64,000 bases of DNA from Paenibacillus durus (GCF_000756615.1 NZ_CP009288.1:1054001-1118000), one strand, 5' to 3'; positions 32,926 through 41,735 are shown, numbered from the stretch's first letter. Numbers and translations are program-made. The notes: generated by a model not told the origin, from the letters alone.

Positions 32926-34509
32926 TTATGCTTTAGCCGCAAACTCCCTCGCCCGCAGCTCGACGCGGCGGATCTTGCCCGAGCTTGTCTTCGGGAGGTC
33001 GGAGATGAACTCGATTTTGCGCGGGTATTTATAAGGGGCCGTAATTTTCTTGGTATGGGCCTGCAGCTCTTTCGCAAGTTCCGGTGAGCCGGTGATTCCG
33101 TCTTTGAGCACGACAAAAGCTTTGACCACATGGCCCCGAATTGCATCGGGACTGGCTACGACCGCGCATTCTTTAACCAGCGGATGCTTCATCAGGGCTT
33201 CCTCCACTTCGAAGGGCCCAATCGTATAGCCGGCGCTGATAATGATGTCATCGCCGCGTCCCTCAAACCAGAAATAGCCGTCCTCATCCTTGGCTGCCCG
33301 GTCGCCGGTAATAAAGTATTCGCCACGAATGCAGCCGGCTTTGCGTTCCGGATCTTTGTAATACGTCTGGAACAAGGCCGGCATGCCTACATGAACGGCA
33401 ATATCGCCGACTTCACCCGGAGGAAGGGGAATGCCGTTCTCGTCCACGACATCGATCATCCCCTGAGCGGTTGCCCGGCCCATGGAGCCGACCCGGATCG
33501 GCGTATCCTTGAGCGTACCGATCAGCAGCGTGCTTTCCGTCTGACCGTAGCCGTCACGGATGGTAATATCGAAATGGCGGTTGAATTCGTTGATGACCTC
33601 CTGGTTCAGAGGCTCCCCGGCGGATACGGCGCAGCGCAGGCGGGAAAGATCATACCGGCCGAGTCCGTCAATTTTGGCCATAAGCCGGTATTCCGTTGGC
33701 GTACAGCACATGACCTGGATCTCCCGGTCCTGGATCAGCTGCAAATAGCGGTTGGGCTGAAAAGCGCCGTTATAGACAAAGCCGGTGGCGCCGTTGCCGA
33801 GCACGGACAGAAACGGACTCCATATCCATTTCTGCCAGCCGGGAGCGGCCGTTGCCCATACCGTGTCCGATTCATGAATGTCGAGCCACTGCGAAGTGAT
33901 GCGCAGATGCGCATAACCCCATCCATGGCTGTGAACGACCGCCTTCGGATTGCCGGTGGTGCCGGAAGTGTAAGCGAGAATCGCCATATCGTCCCGGGTG
34001 GTGGGAGCCGCGGCCAATGTATCCGGCTGCCCTTCCATCAGCCCCTCCAGTGCCAGCCAGCCGGATTCGGCTTCCCCGCCTGCGGCGGAAACCGAGAGGA
34101 GGAGCTCGAGCGCGGGCAGGTCATCCGCGATTTTATTTACTTCTCCCGTAACCTCTGACCAGGATATGACCGCTCTGGCTTCGGAGTGGCGGAGCCGATA
34201 GTCGAGATCCTTCGCACGCAGCATTTCCGAAGAAGGAATGATGACGAGCCCAAGCTTCAAGCAGGCCAGATATATAACATAGGCGATGATTCGGCGCGGA
34301 ACCATAACGAGAACCCGGTCGCCCTGACGCAGTCCCAGCCCCGCCAGGCCTCCGGCCAGCCGGTTGGCCCGCTTGATCAGCTCGCCGTACGTTATTTCCT
34401 CGTATTCCCCTTTATCGCTCAACCATTTAAGCGCAAGCTTGCCGGATGGATGGCGTTCCATCTCCGACGTCATATTGTAGCGTTCCGGGGCTATCCATTG
34501 CTCGTTCAT
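32926..34509 (-). CDS. Acyl-CoA synthetase (AMP-forming)
   Basis: 527 residues of the ANL superfamily. The P-loop-like motif is LAYTSGTTGNPKAVVHSHG, followed by DGYGQTESTLLIG, the hinge region GDRAAKDEDGYFWFEGRGDD and the catalytic Lys near LPKTSSGKIRRVELR. Sequence style fits acetyl- or medium-chain acyl-CoA synthetases (AcsM/YtcI type). It activates a carboxylic acid with ATP and CoA in the cytoplasm. ATG 34509 is preferred; TTG 34512 lies just before it. Convergent with the small membrane gene. Confidence 0.9.
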   Translation of the reverse strand: MNEQWIAPERYNMTSEMERHPSGKLALKWLSDKGEYEEITYGELIKRANRLAGGLAGLGLRQGDRVLVMVPRRIIAYVIYLACLKLGLVIIPSSEMLRAKDLDYRLRHSEARAVISWSEVTGEVNKIADDLPALELLLSVSAAGGEAESGWLALEGLMEGQPDTLAAAPTTRDDMAILAYTSGTTGNPKAVVHSHGWGYAHLRITSQWLDIHESDTVWATAAPGWQKWIWSPFLSVLGNGATGFVYNGAFQPNRYLQLIQDREIQVMCCTPTEYRLMAKIDGLGRYDLSRLRCAVSAGEPLNQEVINEFNRHFDITIRDGYGQTESTLLIGTLKDTPIRVGSMGRATAQGMIDVVDENGIPLPPGEVGDIAVHVGMPALFQTYYKDPERKAGCIRGEYFITGDRAAKDEDGYFWFEGRGDDIIISAGYTIGPFEVEEALMKHPLVKECAVVASPDAIRGHVVKAFVVLKDGITGSPELAKELQAHTKKITAPYKYPRKIEFISDLPKTSSGKIRRVELRAREFAAKA

Positions 34510-34781
34510 CAACTAATCCATCTCCCATATATGAAAGGTAGTAGCAATTACGATGCTATTATAGCATGAACTATTAGTACCAGGTACTAATTAGTGTTAC
34601 GAATATATTAACATTCCAATGTATGAAGGCGGCCGAAGCTCGTTTCGTAAGGCGGGATAAATGGGTACTCTCTTTTTGCGGGGAATGATAGTTTGTTCTT
34701 TATAAAGTACAACAAAGATGATAAATTAAATACATACTGCAATCTTCAGCTGCAAGGAGACGAAATTTCGGAGGGGACAGG

Positions 34782-36740
34782 ATGGGTGCAATTAGCGGAG
34801 TATATAGGTTTGGAAGCGATGCGGATGCTGCCCCGGCCGGATCGGCTATTTTTAGAAAATTGAAAGTCTGTTCTTTTCAGCGCACAGGAGAATGGGCCGA
34901 TCACTCCGTACATTTGGGCTGCGGAATTATTTATAACACGCCTGAGTCCAAAATGGAACAATTACCGCGCTGCAATGAGAATCAGACCCTGGCCATAACA
35001 GCGGACGCGATCATTGACAACCGTGCTGAATTGCTGGAGAAATTCAAGCTGGAACCCGGGGAATCACCCGTTATCACTGACAGTGAGCTTATTCTCCGGG
35101 CCTACGAGACGTGGGGATGTTCATGCCCTGAGCACTTGATTGGCGATTATGCTTTTGCCATTTGGGATGCTGGGAAAGAGGAGCTTTTTCTCGCCCGCGA
35201 CGCTATGGGATCAAGGACGCTGTACTACACCTGTGAGCGTGATTTTGTTGCTTTCTGTACTATCGAAACTCCGTTATTGGAGCTGTTCGGTGAGCGGGCC
35301 GAGCTGAATGAGAAATGGATTGCGGACTTTCTGGCGATAGACGGAATTCAGCATGAATTGGAATGTGAGGAAACGGTATACCGGCGTATTTACCAGCTCC
35401 CGCCTGCGCATTATGGAATAGTAAGTGCCGAAGGTTTTTCCAAGAAGAAGTATTGGGAGCCGTTAAGGGACATCAAGCCGATCCGATTCAAGACAGATGA
35501 TGAATATGTGGAAGCTTTCAACCGCTGCTTCTCCGAAGCGGTAGCCTGCCGGCTGAGAAGTGCGGGCGAGACAGGAATTTTCCTGAGCGGGGGGATGGAT
35601 TCCGGATCGATTGCCTGTGTTGCGGCTCCCAAGCTGGCTGAACAGGGCAAGAAGCTGTACGGCTTCACATCCATTCCGGTTCCGGAGTTCAACGAACGGC
35701 CGCCCAGAATGACCATTTATAACGAATCCCGTGAAGTGGGGCTCATCGCCGAGGCGTATCCTAACATTGATATCACTTACAGCAGTTTTGCGGACAAAAA
35801 TTGCTTAACCGATATCGACGAGCTGATTCGGATCTTTGAACAGCCGTATAAGATTTTTCAAAATATGACCTGGTATCATTCATTTTTAAAAATGGCCGCC
35901 TCAAGAAACTGTACCATTATGCTGAACGGACAGACAGGCAACAATACGATCTCGTATGGTAATTTCGCGGTTCATCTGGTAACGCTGTCCAGACAAGGGA
36001 GGATCGTCTCGGCCGCGCGGGAGCTCTATGGATTCAGCAGATTGGTGAATGAGCCGGTAACGAAGGTGCTGAGGAGTGCGATTCCGGTAGTGCTGCCGCA
36101 CCGTTTGAAATTATGGAAGAACCGGACACGGCTGCGGGAGTTCGATCGTTTTACTAATGTGGTCGTCAAAAGATCGCTCGTTAACAAATGGAATGTAGCT
36201 AACAGGCTGGATCAGATTGAAGCCAATACGCCGATCGGCCGTTTTCCGGATTATGAAGAAGACAGGAAGGCTAGGACCAGTCCGCTGCCGTTCACGCACA
36301 TAGGGGCTGTGGAAACCAAGCTGTCATTAGCCAATGGAATTACGATTCGCGACCCTTCCCGGGATAAACGCGTGTTTGAGTTCTGCATGGCGATTCCTTC
36401 CGGACAATTTGTACGAAGCGGCCAAGAACGGTATTTGCTGCGCAGGGCGATGGAGGGGGTACTCCCGGACCCGATCCGGCTGAACATTATTGCCAAAGGG
36501 CTTCAGAGCGCGGATTGGATATACAGGCTCGCCCCGATCTGGCCCGAGGTTCTGGCCGAAGTCGGGCAGGCTTTGGAACAAGGGAGCTTAGAGCCCTACG
36601 TAGAAGTCGATAAGCTAAAGGAGAAGCTTGCCAAGGCAAGCGGGGATGTGCGCAAGGCGGAGGACAGTCTGGTCAGATCCATTTTGACGGCCGTTATTTT
36701 CTCCAGATTCATCGAAGATTTCAAGCGGCGGTATTCATAA
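34782..36740 (+). CDS. Lasso peptide cyclase (asparagine synthetase-like, C protein)
   Basis: 652 residues of asparagine-synthetase-B form. The N-terminal glutaminase-like domain lacks the catalytic Cys (MGAIS instead of MCGI), as in lasso cyclases. The ATP pyrophosphatase loop is FLSGGMDSGS (residues 267-276). Such proteins adenylate the Asp or Glu side chain of the core peptide and close the macrolactam on residue 1. The identity is supported by the adjacent peptide kinase, a lasso-like precursor (37896) and an exporter (38108). GGAGGGGAC lies ahead of the ATG. The kinase follows after 37 bases, so they are co-transcribed. Confidence 0.88.
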   Translation: MGAISGVYRFGSDADAAPAGSAIFRKLKVCSFQRTGEWADHSVHLGCGIIYNTPESKMEQLPRCNENQTLAITADAIIDNRAELLEKFKLEPGESPVITDSELILRAYETWGCSCPEHLIGDYAFAIWDAGKEELFLARDAMGSRTLYYTCERDFVAFCTIETPLLELFGERAELNEKWIADFLAIDGIQHELECEETVYRRIYQLPPAHYGIVSAEGFSKKKYWEPLRDIKPIRFKTDDEYVEAFNRCFSEAVACRLRSAGETGIFLSGGMDSGSIACVAAPKLAEQGKKLYGFTSIPVPEFNERPPRMTIYNESREVGLIAEAYPNIDITYSSFADKNCLTDIDELIRIFEQPYKIFQNMTWYHSFLKMAASRNCTIMLNGQTGNNTISYGNFAVHLVTLSRQGRIVSAARELYGFSRLVNEPVTKVLRSAIPVVLPHRLKLWKNRTRLREFDRFTNVVVKRSLVNKWNVANRLDQIEANTPIGRFPDYEEDRKARTSPLPFTHIGAVETKLSLANGITIRDPSRDKRVFEFCMAIPSGQFVRSGQERYLLRRAMEGVLPDPIRLNIIAKGLQSADWIYRLAPIWPEVLAEVGQALEQGSLEPYVEVDKLKEKLAKASGDVRKAEDSLVRSILTAVIFSRFIEDFKRRYS

Positions 36741-36777
36741 CATTCGATAATATATCCATGGTCTGAGGTGGGGTAAA

Positions 36778-37707
36778 ATGAGCGATTATGACTTCGAGTT
36801 TCGTTACAAAGCATTTGGGTTTAATATAGCGTCAAACTTTCTGCTTGAAGGCCTGCTCCCGGCGGAAGGGCCGCCTGAAGTGTATATCCAAGAGGGGAAA
36901 GTGCCTGTAGAGGTGCCCGGTCCACAAGATTCCCATGCGTATACGGTCCTTGAAGGCGACGGTTTTGCCTTTCGCGTTAAAGATATCGGCACGTTTCTGG
37001 TCTTGGGCGGCACGCATATCATCGCGGAGAAAAATGAAAGCTGCGAGCCGGAGGCTCATGTGCTGTTCATCCTTGGCACCTGTATGGGCGTACTCTTGAT
37101 GCAGCGCGGCCTGCTTCCGGTTCATGGCAGCGCTCTGGCGCTGGAGGATAAGCATATTATCATCACCGGACAATCGGGCGCGGGCAAATCGACGCTGGCG
37201 GCGGCGCTGAACAGGCGAGGCTGTTCTTTTTTGGCGGATGATATTGCGGCACTCCAAGAAGATGAGAAGGGAGAATCGTGGATTGTTCCCTCGTTTCCAA
37301 GGCAGAAGCTGTGGCGGGATACGGCTGAGAAGATCTTTGGCAGCGTAAATTCCTTGAACCGAATTCCGGGTGTCCGGGACAAGTATCATGTGCAGATGGA
37401 CGGGGAGTTTATTAAGGCTCCGAAAAGGCTGGACGCGCTCTTTGAACTGACAACGCATTCAGGTTCAGAAGTAGCAGTCTCCGAAATAAAAGGTCCGGAA
37501 AAATTGATGGTCATATTACGGAATATCTATCGTCCGGAGATTATCGAATTTATGGGAAAACAGAAAGAACACTTTATGCGCTGCTCCAGGCTTGCTTCAA
37601 GCCTACCTGTTTTTCATATCGAACGCCCTGAGTCAGGTTTTACAGTTGATGAACAAATCAAGGGCATAATTCATAGCTTGAAGCAGCTTTACCACCATAA
37701 CAACTAA
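36778..37707 (+). CDS. Lasso peptide kinase (HPr kinase-like, PadeK/ThcoK type)
   Basis: 309 residues. The C-terminal two thirds resemble HPr kinase/phosphorylase: His116 in LLPVHGSAL, the P-loop GQSGAGKS (131-138) and the acidic FLADDIAAL. The N-terminal third (about 1-100) is specific to peptide-modifying relatives. In paeninodin-type clusters this enzyme phosphorylates the C-terminal serine of the precursor, and the precursor here does end in Ser (residue 44). GAGGTGGGG lies upstream of ATG. Placed after the cyclase and before the precursor. A metabolic HPr kinase is excluded by the context and divergent N-terminus. Confidence 0.85.
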   Translation: MSDYDFEFRYKAFGFNIASNFLLEGLLPAEGPPEVYIQEGKVPVEVPGPQDSHAYTVLEGDGFAFRVKDIGTFLVLGGTHIIAEKNESCEPEAHVLFILGTCMGVLLMQRGLLPVHGSALALEDKHIIITGQSGAGKSTLAAALNRRGCSFLADDIAALQEDEKGESWIVPSFPRQKLWRDTAEKIFGSVNSLNRIPGVRDKYHVQMDGEFIKAPKRLDALFELTTHSGSEVAVSEIKGPEKLMVILRNIYRPEIIEFMGKQKEHFMRCSRLASSLPVFHIERPESGFTVDEQIKGIIHSLKQLYHHNN

Positions 37708-37778
37708 TATTTTCAATATATTTTCGGATTTTTAATAGTTTTACGTGGAAAAAATGTTCGTAATAACGATCAAAATTC

Positions 37779-37895
37779 TTGATTTCAGGGAAAAAGTAGT
37801 GTATTCTAGATAAAAATATTGCTAATTTCCTTCACGGTAAACATGTTTTTTAAGGACAAGTGGCAATATTTTTACAATATCAGGAGGTGAAGTGC
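37779..37895 (+). promoter_or_regulatory. Promoter and leader hairpin of the lasso precursor gene
   Basis: TTGATT (37779-37784) and TATTCT (37802-37807) are 17 bases apart. In the transcript, TAAAAATATTGCTA (37811-37824) pairs with TGGCAATATTTTTA (37861-37874), 14 pairs with one G-U, enclosing 36 bases. The stem sits 10 bases before the CAGGAGGTG ribosome site. Such leaders stabilise an abundant short mRNA or gate translation. Confidence 0.6.
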
Positions 37896-38030
37896 ATGAG
37901 CAAGAAAGTTTGGGAAAAGCCGGAGGTAAAAGAGCTTAAAGTAAGCAGCACAGAGTATGGTAATCTCCTTAAAACCACACCTGATGCCAGTTACTCTGAC
38001 GGTGTGCACACCTGGTATTCTTTCTCTTAA
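37896..38030 (+). CDS. Lasso peptide precursor (paeninodin-like)
   Basis: 44 residues, MSKKVWEKPEV...WYSFS, with AGGAGGTG seven bases before ATG. The leader contains Trp6-x-x-Pro9-x-Val11, the aromatic/Pro/aliphatic pattern bound by RRE proteins. The core region has TTPDA, matching the T-P-D-A of paeninodin. If the core starts at Gly22, Asp30 is residue 9 and a Gly1-Asp9 ring results, tail ending in Ser. If it starts at Tyr21, Thr19 takes the usual -2 position but Asp30 becomes residue 10. The C-terminal Ser44 suits the adjacent kinase. Two terminators follow. Confidence 0.82.
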   Translation: MSKKVWEKPEVKELKVSSTEYGNLLKTTPDASYSDGVHTWYSFS

Positions 38031-38040
38031 GACCGAAACA

Positions 38041-38086
38041 AAAAGAGACTTCGGACGGTTTTAAAAGTTTGAGGTCTCTTTTATTT
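38041..38086 (+). terminator. Terminator of the precursor gene
   Basis: AAAAGAGAC and GTCTCTTTT form a 9-bp stem around 24 bases that ends in TTTTATTTAT. Confidence 0.65.
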
Positions 38087-38092
38087 ATAAAG

Positions 38093-38133
38093 AAGAGCCT
38101 GCTACTCTCAGTGAGTAACAAGCTCTTTTTTTT
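38093..38133. terminator. Bidirectional terminator overlapping the exporter stop codon
   Basis: AAGAGCCTGCTACTC and GAGTAACAAGCTCTT pair with small bulges; eight T follow on the + strand and TTCTTTAT on the minus. It closes both the precursor transcript and the convergent exporter gene. Confidence 0.65.
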
Positions 38134-39805
38134 GTTCGAGCAATTGGCCTTTGGACAAGCGGTAGATGTGGTCGCACACATCAAATACGGATAAACGGTG
38201 GGTGATGGCGATGCATGTTCGCGGGGGCTGTAAATTCCGGATATTTTGCAGGACAGTCCACTCCGTATCCATGTCAAGCGCAGATGTCGCTTCATCAAGA
38301 AGCAGGATCGGCGCCGGTCTCAGCAGCGCGCGGGCGATCGCGATTCGTTGGGCCTGGCCTTCGGATAAGCCGGAGCCGTGTTCGCCGATAACCGTATCAA
38401 TGCCTTGGGGAAGCTTCTCGATAAAGCCCCGGGCGCAAGCGGCCTGGGTGGCTGCGTTGATCTCCTCCTCGGTAGCCGACGGATGACCGATCCGCAGATT
38501 GTCCGCAATTGTGCCGGAGAATAAAGTATTGCCCTGCGGAACATAGGAAAAATAAGACCTTGTATCAGCGGAAAGGCTGATCCGTTCATGATCTTTGCCG
38601 ATAATGCAGACATCGCCGGTCTGGGGCTTGATTAACGCGAGCAGAAGCCGAAGCAGGGTTGTTTTGCCTTCGCCCGAGGTACCGATAAGAGCGATCAGCT
38701 CGCCGGGCTGAATGCGGAGAGAAACACCGGTAAGAATCGGCTTATTCGCCTCATAGCCGTATACCACATGCTCCATTTGCAGACCGGATATGCCGTCCCG
38801 AATGGCAGGAAGGCTCTCCCTCTTGTTCTCCGACTCCAATTTTTGAAAGACAATCAGCCGCTCAGCTGATGTAATCATAGCGATTAGAACGGGGAACGAA
38901 CGGGCCAAACCTTCAAGCGGTCCCTGAATTTGTCCCACAAGCTGCAAAAAAGCGGTAAACATGCCAAAGCTGGCAGCTCCGATAGATATGCGGTATGCTC
39001 CCCAAATGAAAGCAAGAAAAAAACCGAGCCGGTATCCGATCCCCATAGTCAAATCTGCGGCAACATTAAACCGGGTGCGTTTAAGAATCCAGAACAGCCG
39101 GTTCGCTTGAGAGGCTTGCACCTTTTGCAGGCTGTCTTGTTCATGCTCGAAAGTCTTCACGATCAGCAGATTTTGGACGCATTCATGCAGCAGGGAACGA
39201 TAGCGGCTTTCGGCGGCCTGAATCTGATGCTGCATCTTCTTCAGCCTGCTGCCTATATACCAGCTGATGAGAACGGATACAGGCCCAAGCAGAAAGGCGA
39301 ACAGAGCCAGCGTCTTGTCAAAATACAGCAGAGTAATGAAGGCCGCCGCAAACTGGGCAATCAGGGAGATGATGCTTGGCAGGGTGTTGACCAAGCCGTC
39401 GGTGACATTGGCAACATCGTTGGTCAGATGCGTCAACAGATCGCCGCTGTGGTATTTTCCGGCCGCGCTCCACTCCGCTCTATACAGCCGGTCCATAAAG
39501 TTCCGCTGCAAATCATTGTTCATTGCCTCTCTCAGCTTCACGGTTCTCAGGGTTAGTATTGAAGAAAGTGCTAACTGAAGGATCAGAATCAGGGCAAAAG
39601 CAATCGCGTATATGCCGCTGACGCGCATGCTGTTCTGCACGGCGTGATCAATCACCTGCTTCGAGACAATGGCAAGAACGGCGCCGCTTAGTGAAATAAT
39701 TACATTTAGAATAATGATAACGGACAGCGCGCCCCATTTTCCCGTCATACACTGTTTCAGCCAGCGGTAAATATCGGTGTTTAAGAGATGTCTTAGTTTT
39801 TTCAT
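38108..39805 (-). CDS. ABC transporter, fused permease and ATPase (lasso exporter)
   Basis: 565 residues from ATG 39805 (GGAG ten bases upstream). Six membrane helices (about 35-330) precede an ATPase domain with Walker A in IGTSGEGKTT, signature LSEGQAQRIAIA and Walker B ILLLDEATSALD. The fusion is the McjD/LanT-like exporter form without a peptidase domain. It is convergent with the lasso cyclase-kinase-precursor genes and shares their terminator, so export of and immunity to the peptide is the likely role. The TGA of an upstream open frame overlaps its start (ATGA), suggesting it was once the second gene of an operon. Confidence 0.85.
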   Translation of the reverse strand: MKKLRHLLNTDIYRWLKQCMTGKWGALSVIIILNVIISLSGAVLAIVSKQVIDHAVQNSMRVSGIYAIAFALILILQLALSSILTLRTVKLREAMNNDLQRNFMDRLYRAEWSAAGKYHSGDLLTHLTNDVANVTDGLVNTLPSIISLIAQFAAAFITLLYFDKTLALFAFLLGPVSVLISWYIGSRLKKMQHQIQAAESRYRSLLHECVQNLLIVKTFEHEQDSLQKVQASQANRLFWILKRTRFNVAADLTMGIGYRLGFFLAFIWGAYRISIGAASFGMFTAFLQLVGQIQGPLEGLARSFPVLIAMITSAERLIVFQKLESENKRESLPAIRDGISGLQMEHVVYGYEANKPILTGVSLRIQPGELIALIGTSGEGKTTLLRLLLALIKPQTGDVCIIGKDHERISLSADTRSYFSYVPQGNTLFSGTIADNLRIGHPSATEEEINAATQAACARGFIEKLPQGIDTVIGEHGSGLSEGQAQRIAIARALLRPAPILLLDEATSALDMDTEWTVLQNIRNLQPPRTCIAITHRLSVFDVCDHIYRLSKGQLLEQKKELVTH

Positions 39806-39924
39806 ATGGAATGATCTCCAATCTGCCGGATTAATGAACAACTATTAGAGTGAGCAGGCAAGTCTGTAATGCGGGAGAGTTCGCTAGAAGAAACAACATC
39901 TGCTAGTTGGGGGTGTCTGTAGTC
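39802..39924 (-). pseudogene. Truncated reading frame upstream of the exporter
   Basis: On the minus strand 40 codons, DYRHPQLADVVSSSELSRIT through SCSLIRQIGDHSI, end at a TGA overlapping the exporter ATG. A stop lies just before, at the junction with the IS element. The coupling suggests the tail of a former upstream gene cut away by the insertion. The protein is not recognised and so short a frame could be chance. Confidence 0.3.
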
Positions 39925-39936
39925 TTAAGGTGAGTC

Positions 39937-40050
39937 TTTGAACCTCTCATGACTAAAGTCACGAGATTCTTGGGTAGTCCCTTCAACGAAGAGAAATTTA
40001 CCAAGCTAACCCTGTCGTTCCGACAGTTCGTGTAAGGATTACACAGCAAG
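39937..40050 (-). ncRNA. Probable omega RNA (reRNA) of TnpB
   Basis: Minus-strand sequence from the tnpB end to the right end folds into several hairpins, including CTGTCGGAACGACAG and the terminal CTCGTGACTTTAGTCATGAG, and ends GAGGTTCAA at the junction. In IS605 elements this region is the scaffold of the TnpB guide RNA, whose guide is the flanking DNA beyond the end (AGACTCACCTTAAGAC here). Based on position and structure only. Confidence 0.5.
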
Positions 40051-41142
40051 AAGTCTTTTGCCTTCGGCAAGAATGTTCAGGCTTGCGTTAAAGTCTCGGT
40101 CGTGGTGCGCTCCACATTCTGGGCAGTCCCATTCACGCAACTTTAAGTCTTTTACATCTTTGTGCTTATAGCCACAGCAGGAGCATAGCTGCGAAGATGC
40201 GAATGTTTTACCCACAGCCACAACTATGCGACCATACCACTTCGCTTTGTACTCTAGCATGGAGCGAAACATCGACCAGGAAACCTCGCTAATTGCCTTG
40301 GCTAACTTATGATTCTTGACCATATTGGCTACCTGTAAATCTTCAATCGCAATGATGTCGTGGTTTTTGACAATATGCGTTGAAATCTTTTGCAAGTAGT
40401 CCGTACGAGCATTCGTGATTTTCTCGTGAATTCGCGCTACTTTGATGCGTTGCTTGTTCCAATTGCTGCTGCCTTTCATCATGCGTGAAAGTTTACGCTG
40501 TGCCCTTGCCAGTTTTTCTTCCAGTCTGCGAAAGAATCTAGGGTTGCCAACTACTACGCCATTGGATAAAATTACAAAATCTTTCAAGCCAACATCGATG
40601 CCAACTTCTTTGCCTGTTTTGGGCAATTCTTGGATGTTGGCTTCTACAAGCACAGATACAAAGTATTTGCCGCTTGGATGGCGTCTAATCGTAGCGTTCA
40701 GGATACGTCCTTCAACTTCACGGCTTTTAGCAAATTTCACAAGTCCAAGTTTAGGTAACTTGATCTGATTGTCTACAATTTCAATATTTCCATTCGTGTA
40801 GTTTGTTTGGTAAGACTGTACAGGATTCTTTTTACTCTTAAACTTAGGCGCATCGTTTTGTTTTTTGAAAAAGCGATGGTATGCGTCACTCAAATTCCTC
40901 AGTGCATTTTGTAAAGAGAATTTGTCCGGTTCTTTCAACCAGTCTATTTCTTGTTTTAGTTTTGTGAGTTCAGCAGAACATGCACCATAAGATAAGCCTT
41001 TTCCTGTTTCTTTATATGTGTCACTCCATAGGGCTAGAAAACGATTAAACACAAATCGAGCGCATCCAATCGTCTTGTTAATGAGTGTTGCTTGTTCTGG
41101 CGTGGGGTAAATGCGAAATTTGTAAGCTTTATTCACTACCAT
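40039..41142 (-). CDS. tnpB: TnpB RNA-guided nuclease of the IS605 element
   Basis: 367 residues with the complete RuvC-like site: Asp183 (GIDVGLKDF), Glu267 (AIEDLQV) and Asp350 (DRDFNAS). A zinc finger CSCC...CPEC (320-343) separates the last two. N-terminal helix region begins YKFRIYPTPEQ. TnpB cuts DNA next to a short target motif guided by the element's own RNA and supports retention of the transposon. It follows tnpA by six bases on the same strand. No inactivating change is visible. Confidence 0.92.
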   Translation of the reverse strand: MVVNKAYKFRIYPTPEQATLINKTIGCARFVFNRFLALWSDTYKETGKGLSYGACSAELTKLKQEIDWLKEPDKFSLQNALRNLSDAYHRFFKKQNDAPKFKSKKNPVQSYQTNYTNGNIEIVDNQIKLPKLGLVKFAKSREVEGRILNATIRRHPSGKYFVSVLVEANIQELPKTGKEVGIDVGLKDFVILSNGVVVGNPRFFRRLEEKLARAQRKLSRMMKGSSNWNKQRIKVARIHEKITNARTDYLQKISTHIVKNHDIIAIEDLQVANMVKNHKLAKAISEVSWSMFRSMLEYKAKWYGRIVVAVGKTFASSQLCSCCGYKHKDVKDLKLREWDCPECGAHHDRDFNASLNILAEGKRLLAV

Positions 41143-41148
41143 TGCTTT

Positions 41149-41550
41149 TCACTTCACTTTCTGATTTTGAATATACGTTCTTATCTGTGCTTCTGTATGT
41201 TCACTTACTGTTGCAACAAAATAAGAAGGATTCCAAAGATTGCCTCCCCACAATTTCTGTCTAATCTTTGGAAACTCTTTAAACAAAAGTCTTGCGGAAA
41301 CACCTTTTAATGCTTTTATCATACCAGGTATCGAATGCTGTGGTGTACAATCCACTAAAAGATGAATGTGATCGGAGTCACTTTCAATTTCAGATATTGT
41401 GAAGTTGTTATCGGATGCAATCTGAACAAGAATTTCTTTTAGTCTTACGTCTATTTCTTCGACAAGAATCTTGTGTCGGTACTTTACGCACCATACGATG
41501 TGGTACTGAATGGCATAGACATAACCACGACCATGCTTTATTTCGGACAT
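41149..41550 (-). CDS. tnpA: TnpA Y1 transposase of the IS605 element
   Basis: 133 residues of the HUH single-strand transposases. The metal-binding pair is His61 and His63 (DHIHLLVD) and the catalytic Tyr is probably Tyr126 in RTYIQNQ. WNPSYFVATVSEHTE precedes it as in IS200. It cuts and joins single-stranded ends recognised through the terminal hairpins during replication. GAGGTGAT lies upstream of ATG. Full-length for the family. Confidence 0.93.
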   Translation of the reverse strand: MSEIKHGRGYVYAIQYHIVWCVKYRHKILVEEIDVRLKEILVQIASDNNFTISEIESDSDHIHLLVDCTPQHSIPGMIKALKGVSARLLFKEFPKIRQKLWGGNLWNPSYFVATVSEHTEAQIRTYIQNQKVK

Positions 41551-41649
41551 ATCATCACCTCTGGCTACAGAATAACATATGTCAGTGTTATTTTTCTATA
41601 GAAACCTTGACACTAAAGGGATTGTTATAATAGTCACCTAAACATGTGT

Positions 41650-41685
41650 CGGATAGTTAACGTGGCATATGCCACGCCCTATCCG
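41650..41685. repeat. Long inverted repeat near the left end of the IS element
   Basis: CGGATAG...CGTGGCATATGCCACG...CTATCCG: the central 16 bases are a perfect palindrome and the outer seven-base arms also pair. It may extrude in single-stranded DNA. Confidence 0.65.
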
Positions 41686-41735
41686 AAGTTTTCTAACTCA
41701 CGACTGAAGTCACGAGTTTGCGAAAACTATGCATC

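Larger units (their letters stand above)
39937..41725 (-). mobile_element. IS200/IS605-family element (tnpA and tnpB)
   Basis: Two transposon genes on the minus strand are flanked by similar terminal hairpins: CTCATGACT-AA-AGTCACGAG near 39947-39967 (right end) and CTCACGACT-GA-AGTCACGAG near 41697-41717 (left end). As usual for the family there are no inverted terminal repeats or target duplications. Exact ends need comparison with an empty site. Both genes look intact, so the element may be active. Confidence 0.85.
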
